Assembly (NCBI GenBank): GCA_910577955.1
Contig: CAJTNC010000001.1
Coordinates: 124,001 to 188,000 of the forward strand
DNA: 64,000 nucleotides
Direction: 5' to 3'
Source of the DNA: an uncultured Lachnospiraceae bacterium
Lineage (GTDB): Bacteria > Bacillota > Clostridia > Lachnospirales > Lachnospiraceae
Under the pieces are notes generated by a model, which searched no databases, had not been told where the DNA came from, and worked only from the letters and a program-made list of their open reading frames with translations. The stretch's first letter is position 1, and every line of letters starts with the position of its first letter. Positions 18,639 to 27,858 of this stretch are shown in pieces. The position numbers and the translations under genes were made by a program.

Positions 18639-18815
18639 ATGAACATAGAAATAACAGAAGAATATAAAGCATCTTTGATTCCATTCCCAAAAGAAACGCT
18701 GTAACCGCTGAAACTGCCAACAGAGACATTTGTCTTTTTGACAGAGACAGGGCTTCCACTCCATGCGTGAAAAAAGTTTTTCTGGCGCAGGATGTGTGAA
18801 CCGGACATTATATAA
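18639..18815 (+). pseudogene. SUKH-like gene remnant with two in-frame stops
   Basis: ATG 18639 with a good GGAGGA site opens a frame that hits TAA at 18702 and TGA at 18768 yet stays coding-like throughout: YKASLIPFPKETL, stop, PLKLPTETFVFLTETGLPLHA, stop, KKFFW. The P-ETF-FLTE-GLP pattern is that of SMI1/KNR4 (SUKH) immunity proteins. The rest of the gene is gone. Family call is inference from a short stretch. Confidence 0.5.
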
Positions 18816-18851
18816 TGAGGAATTATAAAGCAGAAAGAGAGAAATAGCTTC

Positions 18852-19208
18852 ATGCAGCCGAATAAGAAGATGGACACATTACTAAATGAAATGGCAGTAT
18901 ATAAAACGGAGTTAGCTAAAGGCAGTGTAACAAGTCAACTTCATCGAATTAAAAACATTATAGGAAATATTCCGGATATTAACATATCAGACCAACAAGG
19001 ATATACTTATTTAATGATTGCGGTGATGCAATATAAAATGGATATTGTTAAGTTGTTGTTAGAGGCTGGTGCAGATCCCTCTTTAGCTGACAAACCAGAG
19101 CAAACCGCTTTTGATTTTGCAGAAATTACAAATGCGGATGCTCATTTGATTAAAATGTTGGAGCAAGCGAACTTCCGTCTACATGGTGTTTTACGTGGAG
19201 TAAAATAG
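18852..19208 (+). CDS. Ankyrin-repeat protein
   Basis: 118-aa protein with an N-terminal helical region and one and a half to two ankyrin repeats: DQQGYTYLMIAVMQYKMDIV followed by KLLLEAGADPSLADKPEQTA (residues about 50-90). No export signal. Ankyrin proteins of this size occur among immunity-type arrays as protein-binding modules; the partner is unknown. Confidence 0.7.
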   Translation: MQPNKKMDTLLNEMAVYKTELAKGSVTSQLHRIKNIIGNIPDINISDQQGYTYLMIAVMQYKMDIVKLLLEAGADPSLADKPEQTAFDFAEITNADAHLIKMLEQANFRLHGVLRGVK

Positions 19209-19251
19209 CTTATATAGGTAAAATTTACAAAGACATATTAGGACAATATGT

Positions 19252-19422
19252 ATGAATAAGGCATCAACAATCAAAATCTTAGTTGCAAGTTGTATGGGTA
19301 TAACTTTGATTGCACTTTTAGCGATTGCGCTATTTTCCGATATATCTGTTTCGTTACAAGTTTTTGCTGTTTGTGCGAGCCTTTACGGTTTTTTTGAGTT
19401 ATGCAAATGGACTGAAAAATAA
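19252..19422 (+). CDS. Small membrane protein, 56 aa
   Basis: ATG 19252 (AGGA eight bases upstream). Two hydrophobic segments, IKILVASCMGITLIALLAI and VSLQVFAVCASLYGFFEL. No recognised family. Moderate ribosome site, but the reading frame is uninterrupted and membrane-like. Confidence 0.45.
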   Translation: MNKASTIKILVASCMGITLIALLAIALFSDISVSLQVFAVCASLYGFFELCKWTEK

Positions 19423-19472
19423 ATTCCAGCTTGTTATACTGGAAAACCGGTATTCAGATGGAGGAATATGTT

Positions 19473-19808
19473 ATGAAAAAATATGTCGGGACACTTCTCC
19501 TTATAATGATTGCTTTGGGATTATCGGGGTGTCAAAATGAAGCTTCCACTCCCAATGCCTGTGTACCGTCTGTAATGTATAATGGTGATATTTATTGCAC
19601 AACAGGAAAGCAACTGCCCGGTGAAGTGGCTGAGAATGCGATTATAGGGAAAATTACATCTACAGTTTCTCTATCGCAATGGCCGGAGGAGGATGGACAA
19701 GCAAATTTTGATGGATTGGGTTCACCTTATGCAATAACATCTGATGGTTTTGTTGTTTTACTTGATAATGAGTGGATTCTTTTTGAGACGAGGGATATTG
19801 ATAATTAA
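19473..19808 (+). CDS. Small lipoprotein, 111 aa
   Basis: ATG 19473 after GGAGG. Signal sequence with lipobox LSGC (cysteine about residue 20), then a short exported domain of roughly 90 aa with a CVPSVMYNGDIYCTTG segment. I recognise that MxNGxIYxxTG pattern as frequent in small secreted Clostridia proteins, without a function. One of five lipoproteins in the array. Confidence 0.65.
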   Translation: MKKYVGTLLLIMIALGLSGCQNEASTPNACVPSVMYNGDIYCTTGKQLPGEVAENAIIGKITSTVSLSQWPEEDGQANFDGLGSPYAITSDGFVVLLDNEWILFETRDIDN

Positions 19809-19878
19809 CTTCTAGTTTGTCAGGAATAAACGAAATCATAATTTGGCAAAATTAAGTATGAATGTGGAGAAAAACAAT

Positions 19879-20091
19879 ATGAGTTATAAAAAGAGTTATT
19901 TCTTTTTATCTATAGGGGTAATCGTAGGAGAGGTTGTTGTATTTATTGGTCTTGGTTTAGGCATGAAAATCGGCTTTTTAGGAAATGCAGTTGCTTTTAT
20001 TGGCCTTGTGGCTATGCTGGGTGGCATCATGCAAGCTCTCATTTTTTTTCAAGTGCGCGAAATGTGGTATGTTGCTCAAAATCCGAGGTAA
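19879..20091 (+). CDS. Small two-helix membrane protein, 70 aa
   Basis: ATG 19879 (GGAGA upstream) is preferred to an in-frame TTG at 19843. Two glycine-rich hydrophobic stretches (about residues 6-28 and 31-53). No family recognised. Confidence 0.5.
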   Translation: MSYKKSYFFLSIGVIVGEVVVFIGLGLGMKIGFLGNAVAFIGLVAMLGGIMQALIFFQVREMWYVAQNPR

Positions 20092-20152
20092 AAAGCCAAA
20101 TTGCTGTCATGGTTGTGGGTATAGGCTTGACCTATGAAGATAAATTCAGTTT

Positions 20153-20347
20153 ATGATAAAGTGGAACAAAGAAAAAGATGAAATTTACGGGAGTATTGTA
20201 ATGATTATTGTTGCAATAATTTGTACCGTTTTAGGTGGAGTCCTTGGGGCATTTCTGGAACCAATTTCTTTCTCTGTTTCAATTCCAATTGCGATTATGG
20301 GAGGTTTTATTCTAAAGGCAATTAAGGATAAAAAAATGATAAATTAA
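20153..20347 (+). CDS. Small membrane protein, 64 aa
   Basis: ATG 20153. Two hydrophobic segments, IVMIIVAIICTVLGGVLGAF and FSVSIPIAIMGGFIL, with a charged tail KAIKDKKMIN. No clear Shine-Dalgarno sequence and no known family. Confidence 0.4.
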   Translation: MIKWNKEKDEIYGSIVMIIVAIICTVLGGVLGAFLEPISFSVSIPIAIMGGFILKAIKDKKMIN

Positions 20348-20371
20348 ATAAGAAGTTGATGGAGGAAAAGT

Positions 20372-20485
20372 ATGGAAAAAATTTCTGTGTTGATAATTTC
20401 TTTGCCGTTGATGATAGTAGCTATCGTGTGTACTTTATTTGCTGATAGAATAGATACGGTTGTTAAAGGAGATACGAAAAACTGA
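20372..20485 (+). CDS. Small membrane peptide, 37 aa
   Basis: ATG 20372 with a strong GGAGG site nine bases upstream encodes a single-helix peptide (VLIISLPLMIVAIVCTLF) with a polar tail. Too short for the family to be judged. The good ribosome site is the main support. Confidence 0.4.
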   Translation: MEKISVLIISLPLMIVAIVCTLFADRIDTVVKGDTKN

Positions 20486-20525
20486 AAACACATTCGTTTG
20501 TATAAATAAACAAGGAGATTTTGTT

Positions 20526-21391
20526 ATGGCATTTACTTTACAGATCAGACAGAAGAAACTGTTTGGAAAGACAGTACTTGATATCCCATCGCTGGCTCAG
20601 GCCTGTGGCTTTTGCTATGGTTCCAACAATGATTTTTATATCCTGCAGGAGAATGAGCAGGCAAACGGAACGGCTGTTTTTTATCATCCGGAGCATATCG
20701 GTCGGGGAATCTTTTTTGACGGCAGCAGAGCCAGAGAAGGGTATTATGAGATAAGTTATAATATTCCTACAACCAGAGCGGAGATTACAGATTTTGCCAG
20801 GCTTGCAGGAGAGATAGAAAAACGTCTGGGCAAAGCAGAGATGTACTGTGTGGAAGAAGAGAGAACCTTTACCAGCAGGGAATTGAGGATTTTGTTGCAT
20901 TCAGCCGGAAGTCACTGAATCAGTTTTGCGGAAATAAGGAATTTAAAAGCCATATCCTTACTCTGGCGCGGTGGCCTTATACACTGACGGAGGAAAAGGT
21001 AGCCGCATGGGAGGCATGTACGGATCTTTCTGATTTTGAGAGTACCCTGCATGATCTCCAGGCACGGGATGTCTATTATGCAAAGCCAAGGCTTCTGCAG
21101 AAAAACGATACAAAAGAGATCGGAGCCTTTTATGCCTTAACAGAAGAATGCGAAAGTATCTTTCCTGTCTGGGCTGACGGGTTTCTGAATCTGAGTGAAC
21201 TGAAAGTGACAGAGGGATTTGTACAGTTTGTACTTTACAGTGAGCAGCGTGTGCTGGAAGGAATGTTTCCTTATGAACAGTTTATTGAGGAACTGAACAG
21301 ATATGATGTCCGAAAGTTTGATGCGGATCACATTCTGATTCCGCCTATGACAAAAGCGGATCTGGAAAATTTGGCCGAGAAACTACGTTGA
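20526..21391 (+). pseudogene. DUF4299-like gene with one frameshift
   Basis: ATG 20526 (AAGGAG site) opens a frame stopping at 20918. Adding one G to the GGG at 20878-20880 continues it as FTSRGIEDFVAFSRKSLNQF through to TGA at 21391, about 288 aa in total. Segments YHPEHIGRGIFF, LQARDVYYAKPRL and FPYEQFIEELNRYDVRKFDAD match my memory of the DUF4299 layout and the length fits. Disrupted gene or sequencing indel in a short G-run. Function unknown. Confidence 0.6.
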
Positions 21392-21405
21392 AAGGGAAGG
21401 TTGGC

Positions 21406-21802
21406 ATGAACGGGGCAGCAGGAGAAAAGCAGGAAGCAGAAAAAAGGATAAAGGAATATATACAGGCAAGCTCCATGAGCTTGAGCAAAAAGGAAGAGCA
21501 GGATTTCAAAGAACTTGTGATTCACAATGAGGAAACGGCAAAAAAATATTCCGAGGTTCAAACCATACAGGGAAAGAGTATATTCTGATTATTCTCCATA
21601 TGGTAGTGATGATTACGGCCTTATGCTCTATTTTTGCCGTCACAAAAACGATTGCTTAAAGGTGAACAGTAAAGATGACTTCTTCTCTTTCCTTGAAGGG
21701 AAAGATTATGATGGACGACAGGAAACATATTTATGTGGGCACTACTGCCTGCGAGACAAAGCAAGCGGCTATCGTGGCTTTGTAGATGGGATAATAAATT
21801 AA
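21406..21802 (+). pseudogene. Unknown protein, possibly frameshifted
   Basis: ATG 21406 gives 60 residues (helical, charged, ending QTIQGKSIF at 21588). The frame shifted by one base continues without a start codon as YRERVYSDYSPYGSDDYGLM to FVDGIIN at 21802. A single indel near 21570 would join them into about 131 aa. Neither half has a recognised domain. Confidence 0.35.
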
Positions 21803-21834
21803 GCTGAACAATCAATATTTATGGAGGATGCGCT

Positions 21835-22086
21835 ATGAAGATGTTAAAAAGCAAAACATGGCAGCATGAAGTAACCGGCAACGATGGAAATGTCATTTTA
21901 TTTGGTGTCAATATATTTGATTACGAATGGAAAAACACTCATAAATCGGTGAAAGTTCGCGATCCTTTATATGATCAGGAATATAAGTTTCCTATCTATA
22001 CAGTTGTCATTAACGGGCAGGAGCAGGAATTTGCCGCTGGAGACTTCAGTAACTGTGTTTGGGGGTTTTATCTTCTGAAGTATTGA
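21835..22086 (+). CDS. Hypothetical protein, 83 aa
   Basis: ATG 21835 with an excellent GGAGG site 9 bases upstream. Soluble, beta-rich composition with many aromatic residues (WQHEVTGNDGNVILFGVNIFDYEW). No family recognised. Position in the array suggests a small immunity-type protein, by context only. Confidence 0.55.
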   Translation: MKMLKSKTWQHEVTGNDGNVILFGVNIFDYEWKNTHKSVKVRDPLYDQEYKFPIYTVVINGQEQEFAAGDFSNCVWGFYLLKY

Positions 22087-22188
22087 GATTTCAGGACATG
22101 ACTTTTTTGCCGAAGTGAGTAAACCAAAGGCACAGATCAGTACAGAGTATAATAACAGGACAAGGCAAAGTATGGATGTGGTTTGAAA

Positions 22189-22743
22189 ATGGGAAAACAA
22201 ATCAACTATTGGCTAAAATATGAAGAATTTTTACAAATTGCACAGACAGCATTAAACTGTGGATGCGTCATCATTAAACCGGATTCGGGGAAAAGAAAGT
22301 ATGGGCAGACTTTAGACATAATTACAGAGAATAAGTGTCGTTATTACTTTTATTTGCCAGAGGCCGGGACATTGATGTCGCAGCAAATTCCATTCCAAAG
22401 TGAACAAATGATAGGATATAATGCGGCAGGTAATACGGTTATTGAGGCAGGCTTTTCTTTTATATATGACAATAAAAAGGAAATTACAAGAAGCCGCTTA
22501 TTTGTAATCTCCGGATATTATAATGAAACGGGAGAATACATTGCAAGACCAAAATGTTTAACCCAAACATATCAAAAATTGGTTCGCATTGTAAAAAGAA
22601 TAGCTCCCTATACAGAGATAACAGACCATATCATCAGTACTCAAAATAATGACTATCTACAGGAAAGAGAATGGATACATAAAGAATATATATCCGCATC
22701 TTGTTTGAAATTGAAAGCATCAAAGAATTATAAACTGGTCTGA
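22189..22743 (+). CDS. Hypothetical protein, 184 aa
   Basis: ATG 22189 (in-frame TTG at 22183 also possible); the ribosome site is weak. Soluble mixed alpha/beta protein with no signal peptide, C-terminal half basic. Contains a FIYDNKKEITRSRLFVISGYY segment but no domain I recognise. The 103 bp upstream look like decayed coding sequence. Confidence 0.5.
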   Translation: MGKQINYWLKYEEFLQIAQTALNCGCVIIKPDSGKRKYGQTLDIITENKCRYYFYLPEAGTLMSQQIPFQSEQMIGYNAAGNTVIEAGFSFIYDNKKEITRSRLFVISGYYNETGEYIARPKCLTQTYQKLVRIVKRIAPYTEITDHIISTQNNDYLQEREWIHKEYISASCLKLKASKNYKLV

Positions 22744-22769
22744 GCCTAAAAAAATTGGATTGAAGGAAA

Positions 22770-23063
22770 ATGGGTATGAACGTGGCAGAATTAGGTGACA
22801 CAATTATTAAGATAGGAATATGCAACTATGGTATCAAACAATATCGTCTGTTTCTTTGCACAAGCACTTTCCTGTCAGGTACTGGAGATTATGAGGATGA
22901 TCCTCCAATATATGATGATCAGGAAATAGATTGTTACTGTATATGGATTGAAGACATGATAAATGTGGGTAATATCTGCGCAGGAGCAGGGTATTATGAA
23001 CATCTTTCCGATGCAATTCATGCGGCAGAAAGCAGTGCTGGATTTGAAAGATGGATAAACTGA
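22770..23063 (+). CDS. Hypothetical acidic protein, 97 aa
   Basis: ATG 22770 (or 22776) after GAAGGAAA. Starts with a short beta-rich stretch, then a very acidic loop (GDYEDDPPIYDDQEID) and a cysteine-containing helix. No known family. Small acidic proteins of this kind often act as inhibitors of nucleic-acid-targeting toxins, but nothing here proves that. Confidence 0.5.
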   Translation: MGMNVAELGDTIIKIGICNYGIKQYRLFLCTSTFLSGTGDYEDDPPIYDDQEIDCYCIWIEDMINVGNICAGAGYYEHLSDAIHAAESSAGFERWIN

Positions 23064-23124
23064 AGATTTCTGTTTGCCAGAAAGGTAAAGCTGGAATTTG
23101 AAAAATATGGAGGAGATTTCGGAT

Positions 23125-23616
23125 ATGATAAAAATGAAAACACTGGCCTTTATGACGATATTGATGCTAGCATTAACCGGATGCGGAAAAGAAGAACAGG
23201 AACCATTAAGGGTATATTCTTTTAGCGGAGAGAATGAACAGTTCGCAGTGTCCAATGGCATTATTGTTTTGAATGGTTCAGAGGAAATTTTCTCCAGTGG
23301 TGATTTGAAAGCAGCTGATGAGTCTTTCCTTGATATTACGTCATATTCAACCACATTTTACACGATATCCGGTAGTGAAAAGAATGTGATTCTTTCCAAT
23401 AGTGCGGTAGATACGACAGGAGGTACAGTCAATGTTTCCGGTGATTTGGGGCAGATATCGGGAGACAGTACACTTAGGAGAATAAAAATAGATGATACAA
23501 ATGATTTGAATGGTACGCTTTACTTTGAACTTACTACGAAAGATAAGTATGGTACGGAAAATGTATATCAGCTGCAAATGGCTTTAACAGAAATAACAAA
23601 AAATGATGGTAATTAA
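23125..23616 (+). CDS. Lipoprotein, 163 aa
   Basis: ATG 23125 lies nine bases after GGAGGAG. Signal peptide with lipobox LTGC (cysteine about residue 18), then an exported beta-rich domain full of S, T, N and D (FSGENEQFAVSNGIIVLNG). Resembles small surface lipoproteins with an immunoglobulin-like fold, which is only a composition-based impression. Confidence 0.65.
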   Translation: MIKMKTLAFMTILMLALTGCGKEEQEPLRVYSFSGENEQFAVSNGIIVLNGSEEIFSSGDLKAADESFLDITSYSTTFYTISGSEKNVILSNSAVDTTGGTVNVSGDLGQISGDSTLRRIKIDDTNDLNGTLYFELTTKDKYGTENVYQLQMALTEITKNDGN

Positions 23617-23686
23617 ATTCGGGCTGTTTTCTGTTTATTGAGAATTAAGAAAAACAGGAATCCAAGAATGAAGGGGAGATTAGACA

Positions 23687-24178
23687 ATGGCAGATCAGAT
23701 ATTTGGCGAATTAAGATATGAGGATGATTATGGCTGGTGGGGGAAGCATACACTGGAGTTCGGTGGGAATTTATATACTGTGGATATATTGATACATGAT
23801 GACGGAGAAAAAGTAATTTCCCAAAAACAGAAAGAGACATATGAATGCTTTCTAAAGAAATGGTCAGTGTTGCAGGAAGATTTGATAGAAGCCTTAGTCA
23901 GATACTATAATGAAGAAGTACGATTCAGCTACGGTCCGGACGACAAGATGGAAGCTGCAGAATGGTGGCCTGAAATTGAGACAAAAGAAGCACTTTTACA
24001 GGCAGTGACATTAGAAACCATTGTTATCGCATGGGATTTCATGCTGGAAGATACCAGATGCTTATATTTGCTTTTTTCTAGGACATGGGGAGGCGAGGAT
24101 CTGGATGATAACGGAATCGGTGTTTGTGTACAAAATGAGAAAATAACTGAAATTGCTTATAAAGATATGGCATTTTAA
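23687..24178 (+). CDS. DUF6985-like protein, 163 aa
   Basis: ATG 23687 following GGGGAG. Features WWGKHTLEFGGNLYTVDILI and KVISQKQKETYECFLKKW followed by EALVRYYNEEV are the pattern of DUF6985/DUF2004-type immunity-associated proteins as I recall them. Very acidic, soluble, no signal. Function unknown; array context fits immunity. Confidence 0.5.
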   Translation: MADQIFGELRYEDDYGWWGKHTLEFGGNLYTVDILIHDDGEKVISQKQKETYECFLKKWSVLQEDLIEALVRYYNEEVRFSYGPDDKMEAAEWWPEIETKEALLQAVTLETIVIAWDFMLEDTRCLYLLFSRTWGGEDLDDNGIGVCVQNEKITEIAYKDMAF

Positions 24179-24225
24179 CAGGAAAGCAGGGGCTTCTCAT
24201 TCTGATCTTTCTGCTATATGTTATT

Positions 24226-25629
24226 GTGGGCATCAGGGGAATCTGGTGGGGCGATGACGGCATTGCAGTTGTTCTGCTCAAATTGTTGCTCCTTTTTGTG
24301 ATCACTTTTCCAATCAGCATTTGGATTTCCCGGGATTTTATGCTCTTGAATCTGATCTTGAGTCAGGACTGCGATCCGGTAACCTATGTTCAGGTAATGC
24401 GCTTGCTGGAAAAGGTATATAAAAGAAAGTGGAGCATCCGGGCTATCTATATCAACGAGGCATCCGGGCTTATGTGGTCCGGACAGTTTACCGATGCACT
24501 GGCTTTGGCGGAGTCTCTATGTAAGGACAGAGTAAGCGCTAATTATCAACTTGTCCTTTTGAACACCCGTTTTAATTGTTATAATAAAGAAGAAAGATAT
24601 GGAAAGGGCAATGCAGGTGAGGCAGGAAGTGGATGGAAGGAACTGACTATGGGGAAAGAAAAGTTAAAATCTAAAATAGAAGAGCAGCGGGCTGCTTATC
24701 AGGCTCTGAAAGCGGGAAATGACGGTACAGTCCGCTATAAGGAGTTTCATAACGGGGAATGGGGTACGGATGACGAAAATTATACGAACCGTCTGCGGCT
24801 GGCGTATTATCTTCTGTACTGTCGTATCGAGGATGAAGAGGCGGTTGTTTTCCTCTTTGAGGAGGAACTGAAAGACAGGGAGCGGAATTCATTTCAGGGG
24901 ATAGGGAGTACGCTGGAGATATTGACGCACCTGATCAGAAAATACAATGGGGATGGAAAATATGCCGGTTTATTGGAGCGGGCAAAGAACGCAAATTTTG
25001 ACTGTGCCTGCGGTTATGACCCGGACGGACAGATGGAAGATGACTTTGGGACAAACAGCCTGCTGGACTGTATCTATTTGTGCCGGGAAATGAAATATCG
25101 GGATGTGATGGGAAGTCTGGTGGATGAGTGGAAAAAGACTATCACAGAATGGTCTGATTCCAACCGCAGGGTGCTGATCTACTTTAACACATTTCTGAAA
25201 AGAAATGCGGAAAATGAAAGGCTTTATCAGGAACAGTTGACGGAGGTTCTGTCGGCAGAAAACAGCAGTATGAGAGATATCATTTCCGGATATAAGGATA
25301 TGATCCGGCATTACATATATATATGCGAATATGAAAAGGCACTCTGCCTATGCGAAAAAGTAATTGAAACCACGGATTACGGACAGATCCGGACGCTCCG
25401 GCTGTTCAAGGATATCCTGGAAGCCTGTTTTGAGGTCACGGCAAATCATGGTAAGGCAGCAGCCGGCTTGTGGAAGTGGGCAAAAACGGAACTGCAAAAG
25501 GTGCCGCAGTCGAGCTGGTACGGAAATTTATATATAAAGGGAATCGCGGCGGCAAAGGCCATGAATGATCCTTATGGGAAGCAGTTGGAGCAGGAGTATG
25601 AAAATTTTCTTGCAAGTTTCCGGAGATAG
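24226..25629 (+). CDS. Chimeric protein: membrane/TPR N part plus helical-repeat C part
   Basis: Open frame with no good start: GTG 24226 lacks a ribosome site and hydrophobic coding-like sequence extends upstream to 24178. Residues 1-140 look like the stub of a membrane protein with TPR-like repeats (DPVTYVQVMRLLEKVYKRKW, DALALAESLCKDR). After a glycine-rich junction a second protein begins at ATG 24649, which has its own GGAAGGAAC site and would give 327 aa of helical repeats. A deletion probably fused two genes; the functional product may be only 24649-25629. No catalytic motif seen. Confidence 0.5.
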   Translation: MGIRGIWWGDDGIAVVLLKLLLLFVITFPISIWISRDFMLLNLILSQDCDPVTYVQVMRLLEKVYKRKWSIRAIYINEASGLMWSGQFTDALALAESLCKDRVSANYQLVLLNTRFNCYNKEERYGKGNAGEAGSGWKELTMGKEKLKSKIEEQRAAYQALKAGNDGTVRYKEFHNGEWGTDDENYTNRLRLAYYLLYCRIEDEEAVVFLFEEELKDRERNSFQGIGSTLEILTHLIRKYNGDGKYAGLLERAKNANFDCACGYDPDGQMEDDFGTNSLLDCIYLCREMKYRDVMGSLVDEWKKTITEWSDSNRRVLIYFNTFLKRNAENERLYQEQLTEVLSAENSSMRDIISGYKDMIRHYIYICEYEKALCLCEKVIETTDYGQIRTLRLFKDILEACFEVTANHGKAAAGLWKWAKTELQKVPQSSWYGNLYIKGIAAAKAMNDPYGKQLEQEYENFLASFRR

Positions 25630-25647
25630 ATGACAGGGAGGCTGAAT

Positions 25648-25905
25648 ATGGGAGAACTCAAGTTTGTGAAGAAGGTGCCGCAGACAGATGTGAACTGTAT
25701 TTTAAAAGATTTTGCAGAGCATTATGTGGATAAAGAAAAATTGCGAAAGTATGGTCTGATGTGGAATTCTTTTGCGAGGAAGCCCAAATGCATTTCTATG
25801 GAAGAGATCAGGGATATTCCCATTCCGCCAGAAGACAGGGTATTTTTTTATGATGAGAGAGACAAAACCTTGTATGTTGTAAAGATGGAAGAAGTTGTCA
25901 CTTAA
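25648..25905 (+). CDS. Hypothetical protein, 85 aa
   Basis: ATG 25648 after AGGGAGG. Soluble, mixed charge, ending DRVFFYDERDKTLYVVKMEEVV. No recognised family. Overlaps the start of the SUKH remnant that follows by 11 bp. Confidence 0.5.
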   Translation: MGELKFVKKVPQTDVNCILKDFAEHYVDKEKLRKYGLMWNSFARKPKCISMEEIRDIPIPPEDRVFFYDERDKTLYVVKMEEVVT

Positions 25906-26183
25906 AGAACAGGGCTGGACTGTAGAGAGGAATGAAAAACAGAGATTCTGTCTGCCTGAACCAATGAAAAGCCGATATACCGGCTATCCGGAAAGCTGGG
26001 TGGAATTTGTTTCGATTGTAAAAAGTATGATACGAGGTGATGAGAGAGCCTGGTTTTTATGTTCGGAAGATTATGATATGCAGGGAGACAAGGCATGACA
26101 ATGGAATTGAAGAATCTCAAACAGTTGCTGACTCTTTTGAGGATTTTATGAAAAAGATAATCAGCGAGGAGATTCGTTTATAG
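25895..26183 (+). pseudogene. SUKH (SMI1/KNR4)-like gene with internal deletion
   Basis: The TTG at 25895 opens a typical SUKH N terminus: LPEPMKSRYTGYPESWVEFV and DERAWFLCSEDYDM, stopping at 26098. In the next frame 26097-26183 reads NGIEESQTVADSFEDFMKKI to TAG, the usual C-terminal end of such proteins (V-SFEDFM). The middle half of the gene is missing, so an internal deletion removed the core. Confidence 0.6.
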
Positions 26184-26255
26184 AAAAGATGAATGTGGAA
26201 ACGCATCTATTAGACATTGATAAGACCATCTATGGCATTGGGGAAGAATGAAGCT

Positions 26256-27815
26256 ATGAAAAAGGAGCTGCGCTCAGCTAAATTAAAACAAAGAACTGCA
26301 AAGCCGGGAGAGGTATATGCCTTTTATGTGGAAATGCTGGGGAAATACGGCGCCTGCCAGATCCTTGCCGTGGATGGCAAAAGCATTTGCTATGTGCTGC
26401 TTGATTATCTGGAGGATGATCTGCCAGGGGAAGATATTTTGGAGCGGTTACAACCGTATCATCGGGAATCATTTCGATATCACCATCAGATGATAAAAAC
26501 AGGGATTGAAAATACTCCTGTTCCCAGGGATTACTGGTACATAGACCAGTGTGGGCTCAAAAGCAGTCCGGTATGGGATTCCTACTCCTGGAAGTGGCCC
26601 ACAGGGGAAGATTACTATTATGAAGAGTGTTGGAAGTCTTTTGACGAAACCAGCAGGTCGGCATACAAAAAATATATAAACAGCGGCGATTTTGTATCTG
26701 TACATGGCAGGATGTTCAGGAAAAATATCGGAGGACTGCGGGATGATCTTTACCAATGCCTAGCAGAAAAAGATACGTTAGAAGAGTTTCCCTGTATCAC
26801 TTATGCCGAATTGCAGGGGTATTCCGGTAAGCTTCAGAAGCTGCTTTCCACAGCACCGTTGCTTCGGACACTGCGCCTGCAAAAGGCAGGTGTGGAGGTA
26901 CTTGACCTTGGGAAGACCTGCCTGGACAATCTGGAGCTGGATATGAGCGGAATCAGGAAACTGGTACTTCCAAAAGATACCCACTTTCTGAAGCTATATG
27001 GGAAGATACAGCCGGAACTGCAAATTGACGACAGCCTTTGCAGTGGGAAACTGACTCTGGAGATATCCTTGAAAAAGGCATTGCTTCAGAGATACGGACT
27101 TCAAAAAACTCAGATCCCAAGACTCAGCCTGACCGACATAAAAGAGCTGGATATGAGGCAGGCGGCCGAACAGTTTCCAGAGGCGGAATATTTAAACATA
27201 AGCGGAGCTCCCGGCACCGCAACCTATATGCAGGAGGCAGGAAAGCTGTCCGGGCTTCGGAATCTTTACTGTAAGGATCTGTTTGGATATGATGAGAGGG
27301 ATATGGAAGCATTGGAGGGGCTGCAGGAACTGCGGGAGCTGGATTTTGACAGCGTTCCCAAAGAAGCGGGCCTGTACCTGAAAAAACACTGGAAAGGGAA
27401 GCTGGACAGGTTAAGTGTCACCCATTTACGGGATGAAGGATGGCTTAGGGATAATCTGGAGAACCCGCTCCGCCATTGGGATGGAAACGAGTTTATTCCT
27501 GAGGCGGCATACCGGAGCGCCAGAAAGTGTTACAAAGATACAAAGAAGCTGCTGACGGAGGCGATGGGCAGGGCGGCGGACAGAAAAGAAATCGAAGAGA
27601 TTGTCCGCGGGTACACCGGGTATTTTAATAAGCTTAATGACCGTTATGAGGAGTTCATCGAGACAGAGGAACGGGAGGATATCTTTATGGCCATGCAGAG
27701 ACTTTACGAAGAGTGTATCCTGCAAGGAGAATACGGACAGGCGGACGAAAATGCGGCTCCGGTGAAGCTTTCGGAAATTTGGAATGTCATGGATGAGGTG
27801 CGGGAGAACTGGTAA
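26256..27815 (+). CDS. Imm26-like N domain with leucine-rich-repeat body
   Basis: About 519 aa from ATG 26256 (GGGGAAG upstream; ATG 26232 in frame is an alternative). Residues about 10-60 (TAKPGEVYAFYVEMLGKYGA, then CQILAVDG..ICYVLLDYL) look like the Imm26 immunity fold. Residues about 160-370 carry degenerate leucine-rich repeats (LRTLRLQKAGVEVLDLG, LRELDFDSVPKEAG). The C-terminal about 130 aa are helical and charged. No signal peptide. A short frame at 26189-26251 upstream is probably the stub of a lost gene. Confidence 0.6.
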   Translation: MKKELRSAKLKQRTAKPGEVYAFYVEMLGKYGACQILAVDGKSICYVLLDYLEDDLPGEDILERLQPYHRESFRYHHQMIKTGIENTPVPRDYWYIDQCGLKSSPVWDSYSWKWPTGEDYYYEECWKSFDETSRSAYKKYINSGDFVSVHGRMFRKNIGGLRDDLYQCLAEKDTLEEFPCITYAELQGYSGKLQKLLSTAPLLRTLRLQKAGVEVLDLGKTCLDNLELDMSGIRKLVLPKDTHFLKLYGKIQPELQIDDSLCSGKLTLEISLKKALLQRYGLQKTQIPRLSLTDIKELDMRQAAEQFPEAEYLNISGAPGTATYMQEAGKLSGLRNLYCKDLFGYDERDMEALEGLQELRELDFDSVPKEAGLYLKKHWKGKLDRLSVTHLRDEGWLRDNLENPLRHWDGNEFIPEAAYRSARKCYKDTKKLLTEAMGRAADRKEIEEIVRGYTGYFNKLNDRYEEFIETEEREDIFMAMQRLYEECILQGEYGQADENAAPVKLSEIWNVMDEVRENW

Positions 27816-27858
27816 TCGATGTCCGGACATGGAATGTCTGGAAAGGAGACGGATGCAT

